The translations under genes and the position numbers were made by a program. The notes under the pieces were generated by a model. The model made no database searches and had not been told where the DNA came from. It saw only the letters and a list, made by a program, of their open reading frames with translations. From positions 13,121,001 through 13,185,000 of the forward strand of contig NC_091247.1 in assembly GCF_042477335.2 (NCBI RefSeq): 64,000 bases of DNA. The letters run 5' to 3'. This document shows positions 21,473 through 32,929 of the stretch, one piece after another (within the stretch, counting starts at the first letter, position 1; each line of letters begins with the position of its first letter). The DNA is from Ovis canadensis. Lineage: Eukaryota > Chordata > Mammalia > Artiodactyla > Bovidae.

Positions 21473-21689
21473 GTCACTATCTTTAAGGTGTGGTTTCCAG
21501 AAATGAGCAAAATTCTATGAGTCTGGATTCTCATCACAGGGTAAACATAATGATTTGGTCTGGCCATCATTCGTAGCTTTTTGGGTGGAGATCAAAGTTG
21601 GCAGTCTGTGTCCAAGCTAGCTGTGTCCATGGCTAGCCCAAGAATTTTTAAGCTTCACAATTCAATTGTTGGGAGGAAAAGTGCAAGGA

Positions 21690-22460
21690 GTTAAGAGCTG
21701 CCTGGTGGAAGGCACTTTCACATGCTTTATCACATGTAACATATAGTAATCCCGACATACTTCTAGCCACACCAGTCATTTATTATCCTCATCTCACAGA
21801 TGAGTAAACCAAGGCTTCAGTTCAGTTCAGTTCAGTCGCTCAGTCGTATCTGACTCTTTGCGACCCCATGAATCGCAGCATGCCAGGCCTCCCTGTCCAT
21901 CACCATCTCCCGGAGTTCACTCAGACTCACGTCCATCGAGTCAGCCAGCCAGCCATCTCATTCTCTGTCATCCTCTTCTCCTCCTGCCCCCAATCCCTCC
22001 CAGCATCAGAGTCTTTTCCAATGAGTCAACTCTTCCTATGAGGTGGCCAAAGTACTGGAGTTTCAGCTTTAGCGTCATTCCTTCCAAAGAAATCCCAGGG
22101 TTGATCTCCTTCAGAATGGACTGGTTGGATCTCCTTGCAGTCCAAGGGACTCTCAAGAGTCTTCTCCAACACCACAGTTCAAAAGCATCAATTCTTCAGT
22201 GCTCAGCCTTCTTCACAGTCCAACTCTCACATCCATACATGACCACAGGAAAAACCATAGCCTTGACTGGACGGAACTTAGTCGGCAAAGTAATGTCTCT
22301 GCTTTTGAATATGCTATCTAGGTTGGTCATAACTTTTCTTCCAAGGCTTAGAGAGGTATAACAATTTGCTCAGCATCACTCAGTGTTAGGTGGTTCGACT
22401 GGACTTCATACTTGTGTCTGGACACCTTGAGTGCTCATATGTGTAAGGCTCTACCACACC
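21690..22460 (+). repeat. MIR element interrupted by a BovB insertion
   Basis: MIR halves at about 21690-21817 and 22341-22460 join as 'gatgagtaaaccaaggctt' + 'agagaggtataacaatttgctcagcatcac', the standard MIR core order. The interruption is BovB 21818-22340. Confidence 0.7.
21818..22340 (-). repeat. BovB LINE 3' part, antisense, with 9-bp TSD
   Basis: Antisense BovB: reversed 3' terminus at left (CAGTTCAGTTCAGTCGCTCA), ending at right in the VMTNL/LLGRK region. Flanked by CCAAGGCTT at 21809-21817 and 22341-22349, inside a MIR. Confidence 0.88.
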
Positions 22461-25137
22461 GCCCTTTCATTGCCTAAGCTTCTCCCCCATGAAAATGAAT
22501 TTATTCATCACTCCTGGTCTATCTGCTTTCATATCCCAGATTAAAGGATGTCACCATGGAAGCACACAGAGAGTAAACTTTAGATGTTTCAACGACAAAA
22601 ATTTGGAAATTTGTAATATGCCATTGAACCATTCTGAATTGATTTCAATAGTATATGATGATGAATGAGAACTACAAGTTGTAGTCGCATTGACTGAGCA
22701 TTAACTATAAACCAGGAAGTGTTCTGAGAGCTTTATATGTGTGTTTCTCATTTGGTGATCACAGCAAGTCTACGATCAATGGAAGCTCAGAGGGATTCTG
22801 TGAGATGCTCAAAGACACTGAGTTAGTAAGCGGTAGAACTGATATTTGAATTCAGTTCTAGCTGACCTCAACATCTATGCACTTAACCTTGGGCTGTACC
22901 ATCTCTTAAATGTCATCTTCCCATTCTAGTTCCCACTTTCCTCTTTGTTCCTTCCTTTCCCACTGTGCTGTCTTATGCACTTGGCCAGTGATAAATGTCC
23001 ACCCCACTTTTCCTTTCTAGTTTAATCCTCATTATTGAACTTGAGAGTAGATATTACTGTTCCTACTTTCAGATCAGGAAAATAAGGGCTGGGGGATGAA
23101 TTTGCTTTCCCAGGGACACAGGGTATAGGGTTGGAGTCAGGTTGATTATAGGTCTGTCTCACTCAAAGCAAGGCTCTCTCTACCCCACTTCACCCATTTA
23201 CCCCTGTGTTTTTTTCTCTTCCTGCATTTGGGTCCCTTTTGTTAGTCTGTCACTGTAATTGAACTCTCCAGATTGAATCAGTGGTCCTGAGTCCTGGCTT
23301 AGGAAATATGGGAAGGCTGGAGAAGGGACTGAGCTGTACTTGACAGTCAGCAGGCTATGGCTGGTACCTGGGGCAATGTCCATATAGCTACTGTGACAGC
23401 TGCTCAGAAGTAGAGAAAGCCCCAGAGGTGGGGGGAGAGGGACTTCCTGGAACCTTGGAGTCCTTGCTCTCCTCTGGCTGGCAAAAGTCATTCTGCCTGA
23501 CCCACAGTGCAGCATGTCAGCTCCTGACATGTAGTGTGGGGCATGGGGCTGTGCAGTCAAGACTGGGGAACTACAAGTGAAAAGTCTTGCTTTATAGAGA
23601 AAGATGTAGACAAAGAAAAAGCAGGGTTGGGTGTGGGAATGGGTCTGGTGCCAGAAATTGAAAGATTTGGGCTTTGGCCCCAGGTCTGCCATGAACACTC
23701 TGAGATCTTGGAAAAAATCACTTCATTCTTGGGGACCTCAGTTTCTTCATCTGGGAGATGGGATGAATAATACCTGCTTTTCATGCAGAAGCTTTGTAAA
23801 ATAACAGAGGAGACTATGGACATAACAAGTCCTTTAACAAGTCTTATGAGACAGTGAGAAGTTTGTTTTACATGTCTACTTGGAACTTGGTTTCTGTCTA
23901 GCATAGGTCCCCATAACTTCTGACAGTCTGATCCATGGACTGGTGATAATAAAGCATTTCATTCTAAAAAGACCTAAGCATTTGGATAAGGTGACAGTCT
24001 ATACTTTGGGTTTCTCTGTTGGAACATTAATGCCCAGATGTGAAAAGAAATATCTGGGTCAGTTGTTTAGCAAGACAAAGTAGACAGCCTTGAACAGGGG
24101 CTGATTTTTGGGTCACTCAAAGCTGATTACCTACAATCTCTCCCTACCTGACTGAGGTCTCTGGAATTCCATTAGATAATTTCCTTTTTCACTCAAGAAA
24201 ATGTTCCTAAAAGGAAACACTTTTGACTATGTAAATCCATTCATTTTTGTGGTTCTGTTTTAATGAGGGGAGGGGAGAGAGTTCACCAAGACCCAGAATA
24301 TCTGAGGATGGCATAGGGAAGAGACACCGTGAAGGGAAAGTAAGGGGAAAAGATGACCCGCGGAGTCAAAGATGAACGTCACGATGCACACAACGCTGCG
24401 TGAAGGATCAAATTTGAGAAAGTGATCTTCCCTCCAGAATTTACGGGGAGCCTGTGCAGGAATCGTCTGAGGGGCTGTGTGAGTGTGGAGTCCTCAGCAG
24501 ACACTCACCTCACTGTGGACCCTCCCTGGGCTGGAATAGGCTGGGCTTGGCACTTTCATCATCCCTCAGGTGGCACGTGTCATCCTGTTGTGACAGCAGC
24601 TCGGATCTGTCTGCTCAGGGAAGACAGAGCAAGTTGCCCAGCACAGAAGGAAGAAAGACCTTAGGGAAGGGCTGACGGGGTTGAGCACCAAGACTGCTGG
24701 GGGGTGCTTCTGCTTGGCAGGGGCAGGAAGGCATGTCTGGGAAAGGCATTGGGAGGTTTTTTTATTACACGCTTCTGCATGAATTCCATGGCTCCCATCA
24801 CTTCATAGCCCCAAGTGTGTCATCGTCCAAGCTCACTGCCTTCTCTGGGGACTGGAGCCCGTGAAGTAGTGCTTCCAGTATTAGTGGGAATATTAGTATT
24901 AGTGACTGTGGCTTGGCAGCTTGGCTGATCCCAGGAGGGGAGGCCAGAACTTAGGGGCTCATCCTGGACCTGGAGTTCTCTGATCTGTGCTCCAAAATTC
25001 GACTGTGAGGTGGAAGCTCAGAAAAATCCAGGTATGGTCAAGGCATAGATGGGTGTGTCCCTGCCCAGAGTCCTTGAAGATGTAGCCTCACGTTTTACAT
25101 TTCTTTCAGGTAACACACACTTATTTTAAAAAAATAT
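22461..25137. other. Comparatively unique intergenic stretch
   Basis: Fewest recent transposons in the window. MIR-type remnants occur at about 22695-22900 and about 23655-23830. Open stretches on both strands (for example 23198-23698 minus, 166 codons) show no domain I recognise and do not resemble ORs. In human, OR1L8 lies between OR1Q1 and OR1N2 as I recall; no OR remnant is visible here. Confidence 0.45.
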
Positions 25138-25379
25138 TTAGGAACCTCCATGGTGGTCCAGTAGGTAAGAATTCACCTTCCAATGCAGGAGACATGGGAT
25201 TGACCCTTGGTCAGGGAACTAAGATCCCACAGGCCCTGGAGCAAACAAACATGTGCCACAACTGCTGAGCCCTCGGGTTACAACTAGAGAGAAGCAACGA
25301 AGAGCCTGGACACCGCAGCTAAGGCCCAACACAGCCAAATAAATAAATAAGCAGGGAAAAATACTCTGAAAAAAAAAAC
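25138..25379 (+). repeat. CHR-type SINE, sense
   Basis: tRNA-derived head (CCTCCATGGTGGTCCAGTAG), 'ctaagatcccaca' and 'gagaagcaacgaagag' body, AAATAAATAAATAA tail and A-run at 25371-25379. Confidence 0.82.
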
Positions 25380-25439
25380 AGCACTGAAACAGGTATCACA
25401 TGAAATGTGAGAATCTGTTTCTCATCGTTCCCATCTCTC

Positions 25440-25870
25440 TCCAGGGGTAATCACTGTTAAGAGTTTTGACCTGTACACCTTCAGACACTTTTCTATGCAC
25501 CATATATATATGTATATACATATGTAGAATTTTGATTTTACCAAAATGGGATCATTTGTTCTGGAGCTTTCTTTGTTACTCTCACCAATATATCATGGAC
25601 CTCCTATATCACCATGGGATCTACCTCATTATTTTTTAAAGTGTTTAATAGGTTAATAGATGTACATTTCCCTGCTCATGCCACTTACCTATCTCCTTTT
25701 TGGTGTGTGGTGGGGGGGAGGGATGGTTATTATAAAAGCGACGCTGCATGGATATTCTTTTACAGGCATTTTTGTGTACAGATATTTTCTAGAAGTGGAA
25801 ATGCCAGATGGAAGTATTAATGGAGGAATTTAGAAAATATTTTTCAACCATTTTAGTTTCTTATTTTTAA
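25440..25870 (-). repeat. Ancient L1 3' region, antisense
   Basis: Degraded L1 sequence with 'atatatcatggacctcctatat', 'gatctacctcattattttttaaa' and 'agaagtggaaatgccagatgg' landmarks. Contains a short TATATA run at 25503-25526. Confidence 0.6.
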
Positions 25871-26204
25871 AAAAATTTCCAACTATATTGTTGCCCCTCT
25901 TTTCCTATGTTATTGCTGTCCTTTTATTATTGATTTGCAGGAATTATGCTTTGATTATGAAATATTCTTAGGTTTTCCTTCTTGACCTGACTTACAACTC
26001 TAATTGTTCTCAATGTCCAGCTCAAATAGACATTTTCTCTTTTACTTACACTATCTGTTCATTCTGGAAACATAAATCATTAGTTTCCCTAGAACATGAA
26101 ACGGAACATTTCTTGTCATCTCTCATATTTGTCATTTCTCAAAACTCTGAAACTCACATGGACACAGACATAACTGAATGCATATAGTTAGCAACAGTAA
26201 CAGG
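25871..26204. other. Unclassified AT-rich sequence
   Basis: No gene or named repeat seen. Confidence 0.3.
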
Positions 26205-26570
26205 TTATATATATTGAGTGTTTACTATGTGCCAGGCATTCTGTTTAAAGTGTTTGGAAGGAATGATGCTAAAGCTGAAATTCCAGTACTTTGGCCACCT
26301 CATGCGAAGAGTTGACTCATTGGAAAAGACTCTGATGCTGGGAAGGATCGGGGGCAGGAGGAGGAGGGGATGACAGAGGATGAGATGGCTGGCTGGCATC
26401 ACTGACTTGATGGACGTGAGTCTGAGTGAACTCCAGGAGTTGGTGATGGACAGGGAGGCCTGGCGTGCTGCAATTCATGGGGTTGCAAAGAGTCAGACAC
26501 AACTGAGTGACTGAACTGAACTGAACTGAATGTTTTTATATCATTCAGTCCTTTCAGTAGCTACATTAAT
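26205..26570 (+). repeat. MIR element interrupted by a BovB 3' end
   Basis: MIR halves about 26205-26252 ('tgtttactatgtgccaggcattctg') and about 26525-26570 surround a sense BovB 3' end at about 26255-26522 that finishes in repeated ACTGA units. T-rich short repeats (GTGTTT and TGTTTT) at the edges are compatible with target-site duplication. Confidence 0.75.
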
Positions 26571-26574
26571 TATA

Positions 26575-27690
26575 CTCATGTTCATTGCAGCATTATCCAC
26601 AATAGTCAAAATATGAAAAAAAACCTAAATGACTGTCAATAGAGAAAATGTGGTATATATAAAGAGTGGAATATTACTCAGTTATACAAAAGAAGAACAT
26701 TCTGCCATTTGTGACAACTTGGATGGACTTGGAGACCATGATGTTAAATTAAATAAGTCAGACAGAGAAAGATAAATACTGTATGATCTCACTTATGTGT
26801 GAAATCTAAAAACGCCAAGCTCATAGAAACAAAGAGCTTATGTCCAGGTGTGACATGTGATGTCCAGGGTGTGGGTAAAATGGGCAGGGTTTGGAAAAAT
26901 GTTATACATCCCCATTTATAAGACAAATAAGTTCTGGGTATATAATGAACAGTATGGTAACTATAGTTAACAATTCTGCGTCATATACTTTAAAGTTGTT
27001 AACAGTGTAGATGCTAAATGTTCCTAACACCCATACCCGCACACATAGAACATAACTATGTGAGGTGATGGATGCGTTAACTGACCTTTATTGTAGTCAT
27101 GATTTCACCACGGATGTATATCAAATCATCAAGTTCTATACCTTAAGCTTCCACAAACATTATATGTCAATTATACGTCAATAGCACTGGAAAAATTAAA
27201 AAAAAATTAAAAATGGGCAAAACCAAACTATAATGTTTAAGCACACATGTGTATGTGGAAAAATTAAACAGAAAGCAAGGAAGGGAAGTAATTGACATAA
27301 AAAGTCAAAGAACAATTTTTACCCTTATGGGGAAGGGAGGAGCAGCACTTTGGTAGAGGCAGAGATAACTATTTTACGATGTCATTTATATGTGGAATCT
27401 AAAAAGTAATACAAATGAATCTTTATACAGAACAGAAATAGACTCGCAGACATAGAAAACAAACTTATGGTTACCAAAGGGCAAAGTGAGAAGGGGAGGG
27501 ATAAATTAGGAGTACGGGATTAACATACAAACTACTATACATAAAATAATTGATAGAAGTTTACTGTATAGCACAGGGAACTATATTTAATATCTTCTAA
27601 TAACCTATAATGGAAAAGAATCAGAAAAGTATATAAGTAAAACTGAATCACTTTGCTGTACACCTGAAAGCAAAACTCAGAGAAAGAATG
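26575..27690 (+). repeat. Ancient L1 LINE 3' regions, sense (two pieces)
   Basis: First piece about 26575-27225: ORF2 C-terminal remnant ('ttcattgcagcattatccacaatag') and 3' UTR ending in an A-rich tail near 27200. Second piece about 27360-27690: a related 3' UTR segment ('gtcatttatatgtggaatctaaaaa', 'tcactttgctgtacacctgaaa'). Confidence 0.72.
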
Positions 27691-28395
27691 TTCCTAAAGT
27701 TTTACAGTGTGAAGTGGTGGACTTTGGTTCTGACTTGTAACTTCGGACGTGGTCTTGCATCCTTGTTACTATAACACTACATATTATTAGAACTGGGAAC
27801 ATGTATACAGGGGCTTCAACTCATATAACGCAATCACTTTATTTTACAAATAGGGAAACAAAGGCTCAGAGATGTTAAGTGATTATCCAGCTGTCATGCA
27901 CTATATAATGTCAAAGCCAGCATTGGAACACAGAACTTATAGCCCCATCCTTATTCTTCTATAGATCACTGTTTGTTTAAGATAAAGTATCAGATTATTT
28001 CCTTTGTATTTCATTCTACCAACCACAATCACTCCTGTATTCTTGGACTAGAGATATCTTCCATAGTTCCTTTGTGACTTCAGCGAAATAAGAATTTCAC
28101 TTTCATTTTCATCATGTCATATATATATACATATATATACACAAGCCCCCGACCTGTGGACTTCAGGTAGGCATCTAGTAAAAATAAGCAAGAACCATTT
28201 TGAAAGTGAGTAGTAAACTGCTCAGAGCATGGACACTTCACAGGGATGATTAGTGGTTACTGGTGTCAGTGGTCCCTTCCCTGAAATGTAAATATGAGGA
28301 AAAGAGAAGTCTCAGGTTCAAGGACACTATAGTGGTCAGGCTCTTAGGAGACCATTTTTCAACCCTCAGCTCTGAGTCTTGGAGACTTGGACCTT
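27691..28395. other. Intergenic sequence 3' of the ATG-less OR gene
   Basis: A MIR-like remnant sits at about 27800-27960 ('caaataggg aaacaaaggctcagaga' type). A short TA-rich run lies at 28118-28141. The rest is unclassified. Confidence 0.45.
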
Positions 28396-29346
28396 TCAGT
28401 CCCAAGAAAGAGTGTTAAACATGTTTCTTTTGAGTATTTTCCCCAGTGCCCCCTTTATATCCCTGTTTCTCAGGCTGTAGATGAAGGGGTTCAACATAGG
28501 GGTCACCACTGTGTACATTACTGAGAAGACTCGGTCCTTTCCACCTGAAGGGGATGATGGAGGGCATAAATAGACCCCAATAGCTGTGGTGTAAAACAGA
28601 GAGACCACAGAGAGGTGTGAGGTGCAACTGGAAAAGGCCTTTTGCTTACCCTTTGGGGAATCGATTCCTAGGATAGCCAATGCAATGTAAAAGTAAGACA
28701 TAAGGATGCAGACAAAGGGTCCAATTAACAGTGTTCCTGCCACAAGGATGAGCACCAGGTCATTGACATAAGTGCTGGAGCAGGCCAGGTTTAGGAGTGG
28801 GACCAGATCACAGAAGAAGTGGGGGATGACATTGGGGCCACAGAAGGAAAGCCTGGTCACCAGGAGGGTGTGCACTAGGGCATGGAAGGTAGTGACCACC
28901 CATGACCCAGCCACCAACAGGACGCAGCGTTGGGAGTTCATGGTAATGGCATAATGGAGAGGTTGGCTGATGGCCATGTAGCGATCCAGTGCCATCACAG
29001 CCAGGAGAAAGTTGTCCAGATCTGCAAACAGGCCAAAGAAATAGAGTTGTGTCAGGCACCCACCATAAGAAATCCATCTACTTCCTGAGCCAATATTATT
29101 GAGCATCTTGGGAATGACTGTAGAGATAAAACCAATGTCAGAGAAGGACAGGTTGGCCAGGAAGAGGTACATGGGGGTGTGGAGGTGCACGTCAGAGCCA
29201 ATGGCCAGGATGATAAGCAGGTTCCCCCAGACGGTGACCAGGTACATGCCCAGGAAGAGCCCAAACAGGAGAGGCTGCTGCTCTGGGTGCTCAGAGAGGC
29301 CCATGAGAAGAAATTCATACGTGCCCGTCTGGTTTCTTCTGTCCAA
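28396..29346 (-). CDS. Olfactory receptor, family 1 (OR1N/1J-like), body intact, initiator ATG replaced by TTG
   Basis: Family-1 odorant GPCR. Counting from the codon aligned with the usual initiator, the protein would be 316 aa: (L)DRRNQTGTYEFLLMGLSE. That codon is TTG (29344-29346). A splice-acceptor-like TTTCATACAG ends at 29357, so upstream in-frame codons are probably intronic, and they contain no ATG in any case. The first in-frame ATG is at 29302-29304 (MGLSEHPEQ), which would lose the sequon NQT and about 14 residues. The receptor body is uninterrupted: GN in TM1, HTPMYLFLANLS in TM2, MALDRYMAIS at TM3/IC2 (Ser replaces the usual Cys), SFCGPN, HFFCD and NLACSS cysteines in EC2, KAFSSCTSHL before TM6, [13 protein letters not shown] in TM7. 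Possibilities: an upstream coding exon, the downstream ATG, or a recently dead gene. Position and strand next to OR1Q1 suggest the OR1N2 counterpart, but sequence does not settle the subfamily. Confidence 0.78.
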   Translation of the reverse strand: MDRRNQTGTYEFLLMGLSEHPEQQPLLFGLFLGMYLVTVWGNLLIILAIGSDVHLHTPMYLFLANLSFSDIGFISTVIPKMLNNIGSGSRWISYGGCLTQLYFFGLFADLDNFLLAVMALDRYMAISQPLHYAITMNSQRCVLLVAGSWVVTTFHALVHTLLVTRLSFCGPNVIPHFFCDLVPLLNLACSSTYVNDLVLILVAGTLLIGPFVCILMSYFYIALAILGIDSPKGKQKAFSSCTSHLSVVSLFYTTAIGVYLCPPSSPSGGKDRVFSVMYTVVTPMLNPFIYSLRNRDIKGALGKILKRNMFNTLSWD

Positions 29347-29365
29347 GTCTGGAATTCTGTATGAA
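29347..29365 (-). promoter_or_regulatory. Candidate 3' splice site before the ATG-less OR
   Basis: On the minus strand the sequence reads TTTCATACAG followed by AATTCCAGAC, with AG at 29357-29358. OR coding exons commonly begin a few to tens of bases before the ATG, which supports the TTG at 29344-29346 as the ancestral start position. Confidence 0.5.
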
Positions 29366-29506
29366 ATAAATGTTATTATAAATAACAAGAAAATGACATA
29401 ATGCTGTGTTGGAAGTACTCTGAATCCCTGTTTAAAAAAATAAACATAGTTTGACAATTTCTGTTTTGGTAAAGCTTCGATTTATAATTGTACACATTTT
29501 AAAAGA

Positions 29507-29698
29507 ATTTATTTATTTTATTTTTTTTAATTTTTTAATTTTTAATATCTTTAATTCTTACATGCGTTCCCAAATATGAACCCCCCTCCCACCTCCCTCC
29601 CCATAACATCTCTCTGGGTCATCCCCATGCACCAGCCCCAAGCATGCTGCATCCTGCGTCAGACATAGACTGGCGATTCAATTCTTACATGATAGTAT
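29507..29698 (-). repeat. L1-BT 3' UTR, antisense, with 13-bp TSD
   Basis: Short 5'-truncated L1-BT (CACCAGCCCCAAGCATGCTG near 29630) flanked by ACATTTTAAAAGA at 29494-29506 and 29699-29711. It lies upstream of the minus-strand OR gene, about 160 bases from its presumed start. Confidence 0.9.
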
Positions 29699-29711
29699 AC
29701 ATTTTAAAAGA

Positions 29712-30794
29712 CAATTTAGATCAGACTCTATAGATGTCAGCACTTGATCAGATATCCAAAGCTCCTTTGAACTATTTTAACCATCCCCATGAAACATGTC
29801 AAGTACCATGTGAAAGTGTTCTTTGAGTTGCACTTTGCTTTTGTTTTTTTAATATGTTACTTTGCATTTTTCACTGAGTAATAGCACAATCAAGCAAACA
29901 ATTTTTAACTTAATAAAAAATTAAAATAATGTTTTTACTACAATAACATGTAATAATTATAAATAAAATAATTATGTAATTAATTTCCAATTTTAAAAGG
30001 TAGAATTTCAGAATAGCATGTGTATTTATAACTATTTTTGTAAAATTTGAAACACGCATGTTGATATATGAGTAAGAACAGTGAAAGAGCACATGTTAAA
30101 GCGTAATAAGCCATCTAATACCACTCGCATTTTATGAATGAGAAAGTGATAGACTCTTAAGTTGCTGTAATGAAGACCCACACTACAACTGGTACCAGAA
30201 ACAGGTTTCCTGCAACTATTTCCAGCAGACCACTCTGTTTCCCCCGACTGACCGAGAAGCGGGAAGTATGGCCAATGACTTACTGTCTGTCCCGAGGTGG
30301 GCCAGGAAGGGTCATCATTTCTTCACGTTAAGACAGAGGTTTGACTGTTGGGCTCTCAGTTCTCACTTGTCAAAGTGGAGAAGCCATATTTGATGGCCAG
30401 ATGAAAAGCAGCCTTCTCCCCTCTGTTCAAGGAGGGGTCAGGGAGCCCTCATCTGCTTCAATGAAGGAGAAAGGAGGGCAGGCCACTCCAGATCCTTAGT
30501 CAACCAGACGGAAGAGAAGCCCAGGAAGAGAGAAGTTATCTGCGTGTAGTGTTGTCACAATCTCCAGAGCTGCCTGATGGAAGCAGCAGAGACATCCGGG
30601 AATACCGGTCTCTAAAGTACCCATTATGGGAAAAACCTTGGTTCCTTGCCCAGTCCCAATCCTCAAAGTCTAAATGAACTTACTCTGTGACTCGAAATTC
30701 TCTTATCCTCTCTGAACTTTGGTTTTCAGGTAAGTAAGTCAAAAATATTCTCCCCCTCAAAATCAGTCTCCCAAAATAGAAGTGCATTTTTGCC
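29712..30794. other. Unclassified intergenic sequence
   Basis: 29712-30120 is strongly AT-rich. 30120-30690 is more balanced, with no gene or family recognised. Confidence 0.3.
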
Positions 30795-31007
30795 ATTCTA
30801 TAATAAAAGTACATGAAGTGGTACCTTATTTTGGTTTTACTTCTCATCTTTCCAATTCTTAATAATGTTGAACACATTTTCATATGCCTATTAGTCACTC
30901 TTGTATCTTCTTTTTAGAAGAGTCTGCCTATTTTTATTGGGTTGATTATCTTTTGATAATGATGTATAGAAATTTTAATACTATTTATAAGGGATATATT
31001 TTATAAT
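30795..31007 (-). repeat. Ancient L1 ORF2 fragment, antisense
   Basis: 'tgaagtggtaccttattttgg' and 'aataatgttgaacacattttcat' are antisense L1 ORF2 landmarks. Broken off where a BovB fragment starts. Confidence 0.65.
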
Positions 31008-31590
31008 TTTTCTTGGCAGTCTTGATTCCAGCTTGTGCTTCTTCCAGCCCAGTGTTTTTCATGATGTACTCTGCATATAAGTTAAATAAGCAGGGTGACA
31101 ATATACAGCCTTGACATACTCCTTTTCCTATTTGGAACCAGTCTGTTGTTCCATGTCCAGTTCTAATTGTTGCTTCCTGACCTGCATATAGGTTTCTCAA
31201 GAAGCAGGTCAGGTGGTCTGGTATTCCCATCTCTCTCAGAATTTTTCCACAGTTTATTGTGATCCACACAGTCAAAGGCTTTGGCATAGTCAATAAAGCA
31301 GAAATAGATGTTTTTCTGGAACTCTCTTGCTTTTTCAATGATCCAGCAGATGTTGGCAATTTGATCTCTGGTTCCTCTGCCTTTTCTAAAACCAGCTTGA
31401 ACATCTGGAAGTTCATGGTTCACGTATTGCTGAAGCCTGGCTTGGAGAATTTTGAGCATTACTTTACTAGTGTGTGAGATGATTGCAATTGTGTGGTAGC
31501 TTGTGCATTCTTTGGCATTGCCTTTCTTTGGGATTGGAATGAAAACTGACCTTTTCCAGTCCTGTGGCCACTGCTGAGTTTTCTAAATTT
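31008..31590 (-). repeat. BovB LINE internal RT fragment, antisense
   Basis: Internal BovB sequence encoding, in two overlapping frames, QYVNHELPDVQAGFRKGRG, DYAKAFDCVDH, GIPDHLTCFLRNLYAGQEAT, GHGTTDWFQIGKGVCQGC and LSPCLFNLYAEYIM. These are reverse-transcriptase palm and fingers motifs upstream of the YADD box. The usual BovB 3' end is absent, which is unusual for a LINE insertion. 31591-31904 is unclassified T-rich sequence. Confidence 0.85.
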
Positions 31591-31904
31591 TTACATACAG
31601 GGTAGCTATTAAGAAGTCTGATGTGAATATGCTTACTGTTCCTTTGTAGGAAAACTTCCTTTTCTCTCAGAATTTTCTCTTTGACTTTGAAATTCTTAAA
31701 ATCTATTAAGCCTATGGAGGTTTTTATTTTCGTTCCTTTTTGTTACTTTACAGACCCTTGAAATATGAAGTTGTTAATATTTAACTCTGAATAAATTTGT
31801 CTCCATTATTTTTCTAAATCTTTTCCTCCAATTTTATTTTTTGTTCTTCTAGGATTCATATTACATTTTTTATTACTCTTTCTTTTATTTTGCTTATGGA
31901 ATAA

Positions 31905-32216
31905 ATTGTACTTAAAAAAAATTGGAATGTAATTGCTTTACAATGTTGTGTTAGTTCCTGCTGTACAATGAAGTGAATCAGACTTATGCATACATATATC
32001 CCTTCCCTCTTGGACCTCCTTTACATCACCCCCATTCCAGCCCTCTAGATCATCACAGAACATAAAGTTGAGCTTCCTGTGCTTTATAGTAGTTTCCACT
32101 CGCTATCTATTTCACACAGGGTAGTGTGTATATGTCAATCCCATTCTCCCAGTTTGTTCCACTCTCGCCTGCCCCTCTTCTATCCAAATGTTTGTTCTCT
32201 GCATCTCTATTGTTGC
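31905..32216 (-). repeat. Artiodactyl L1 3' UTR, antisense
   Basis: Older artiodactyl L1 3' end ('ttgctttacaatgttgtgttag', 'gctgtacaatgaagtgaatcag', 'catcaccccc' region). Abuts a sense BovB at about 32217. Confidence 0.75.
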
Positions 32217-32900
32217 CTTGGAAAACTAAGATCATGGCATCTGGTCCCATCACTTGATGGGAAATAGATGGGGAAACAGTGGAAACAACATCAGACTTTA
32301 TTTTTGGGGGCTCCAAAATCACTGCAGATGGCAAGTGCAGCCATGAAATGAAAAGACGCTTACTCATTGGAAGGAAAGTTATGACCAACCTAGACAGCAT
32401 ATTCAAAAACAGAGACATCACTTTGCCAACAAAGGTCCATCTAGTCAGGGCTATGGTTTTTCCAGTGGTCATGTATGGATGTGAGAGTTGGACTGTGAAG
32501 AAAGCTGAACGCTGAAGAATTGATGCTTTTGAACTGTGGTGCTAGAGAAGACTCTTGAAAGTCCCTTGGACTGCAAGGTGATCCAAACAGTCCATTCTAA
32601 AGGAGATCAGTCTTGGGTGTTCATTGGATGGACTGATGTTGAAGCTGAAACTCCAGGACTTTGCCCACCTCATGCGAAGAGTTGACTCATTGGAAAAGAC
32701 TCTAATGCCTGGAAGAATTGGGGGCAGCAGGAGAAGGGGATGACAGAGGATGAGATGCTGGATGGCATCACTGACTCCATGGACATGGGTTTGAGTGAAC
32801 TCCCGGAGTTGGTGATGGACAGGGAGGCCTGGCGTGCTGCGATTCATGGGGTCGCAAAGAGTAGGACACGACTGAGTGACTAAACTGAACTGAACTAGCC
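32217..32900 (+). repeat. BovB LINE, 3' part
   Basis: Sense BovB from the SGPIT/HQVMGPDAMI-equivalent region through ITADGKCSHEMKRRLLIGRK and VMYGCESWTVKKAER to the ACTGAACTGAAC 3' end. Stops interrupt it. Confidence 0.9.
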
Positions 32901-32929
32901 AGTGCAATTAGGCGAGAAAGTAAAAGTCA

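Noticed and set aside
23198-23698. 166-codon minus-strand open frame in the unique region
   Set aside because: No recognisable domain, no resemblance to ORs, overlaps other open frames on both strands, and lies partly across a MIR-type remnant.
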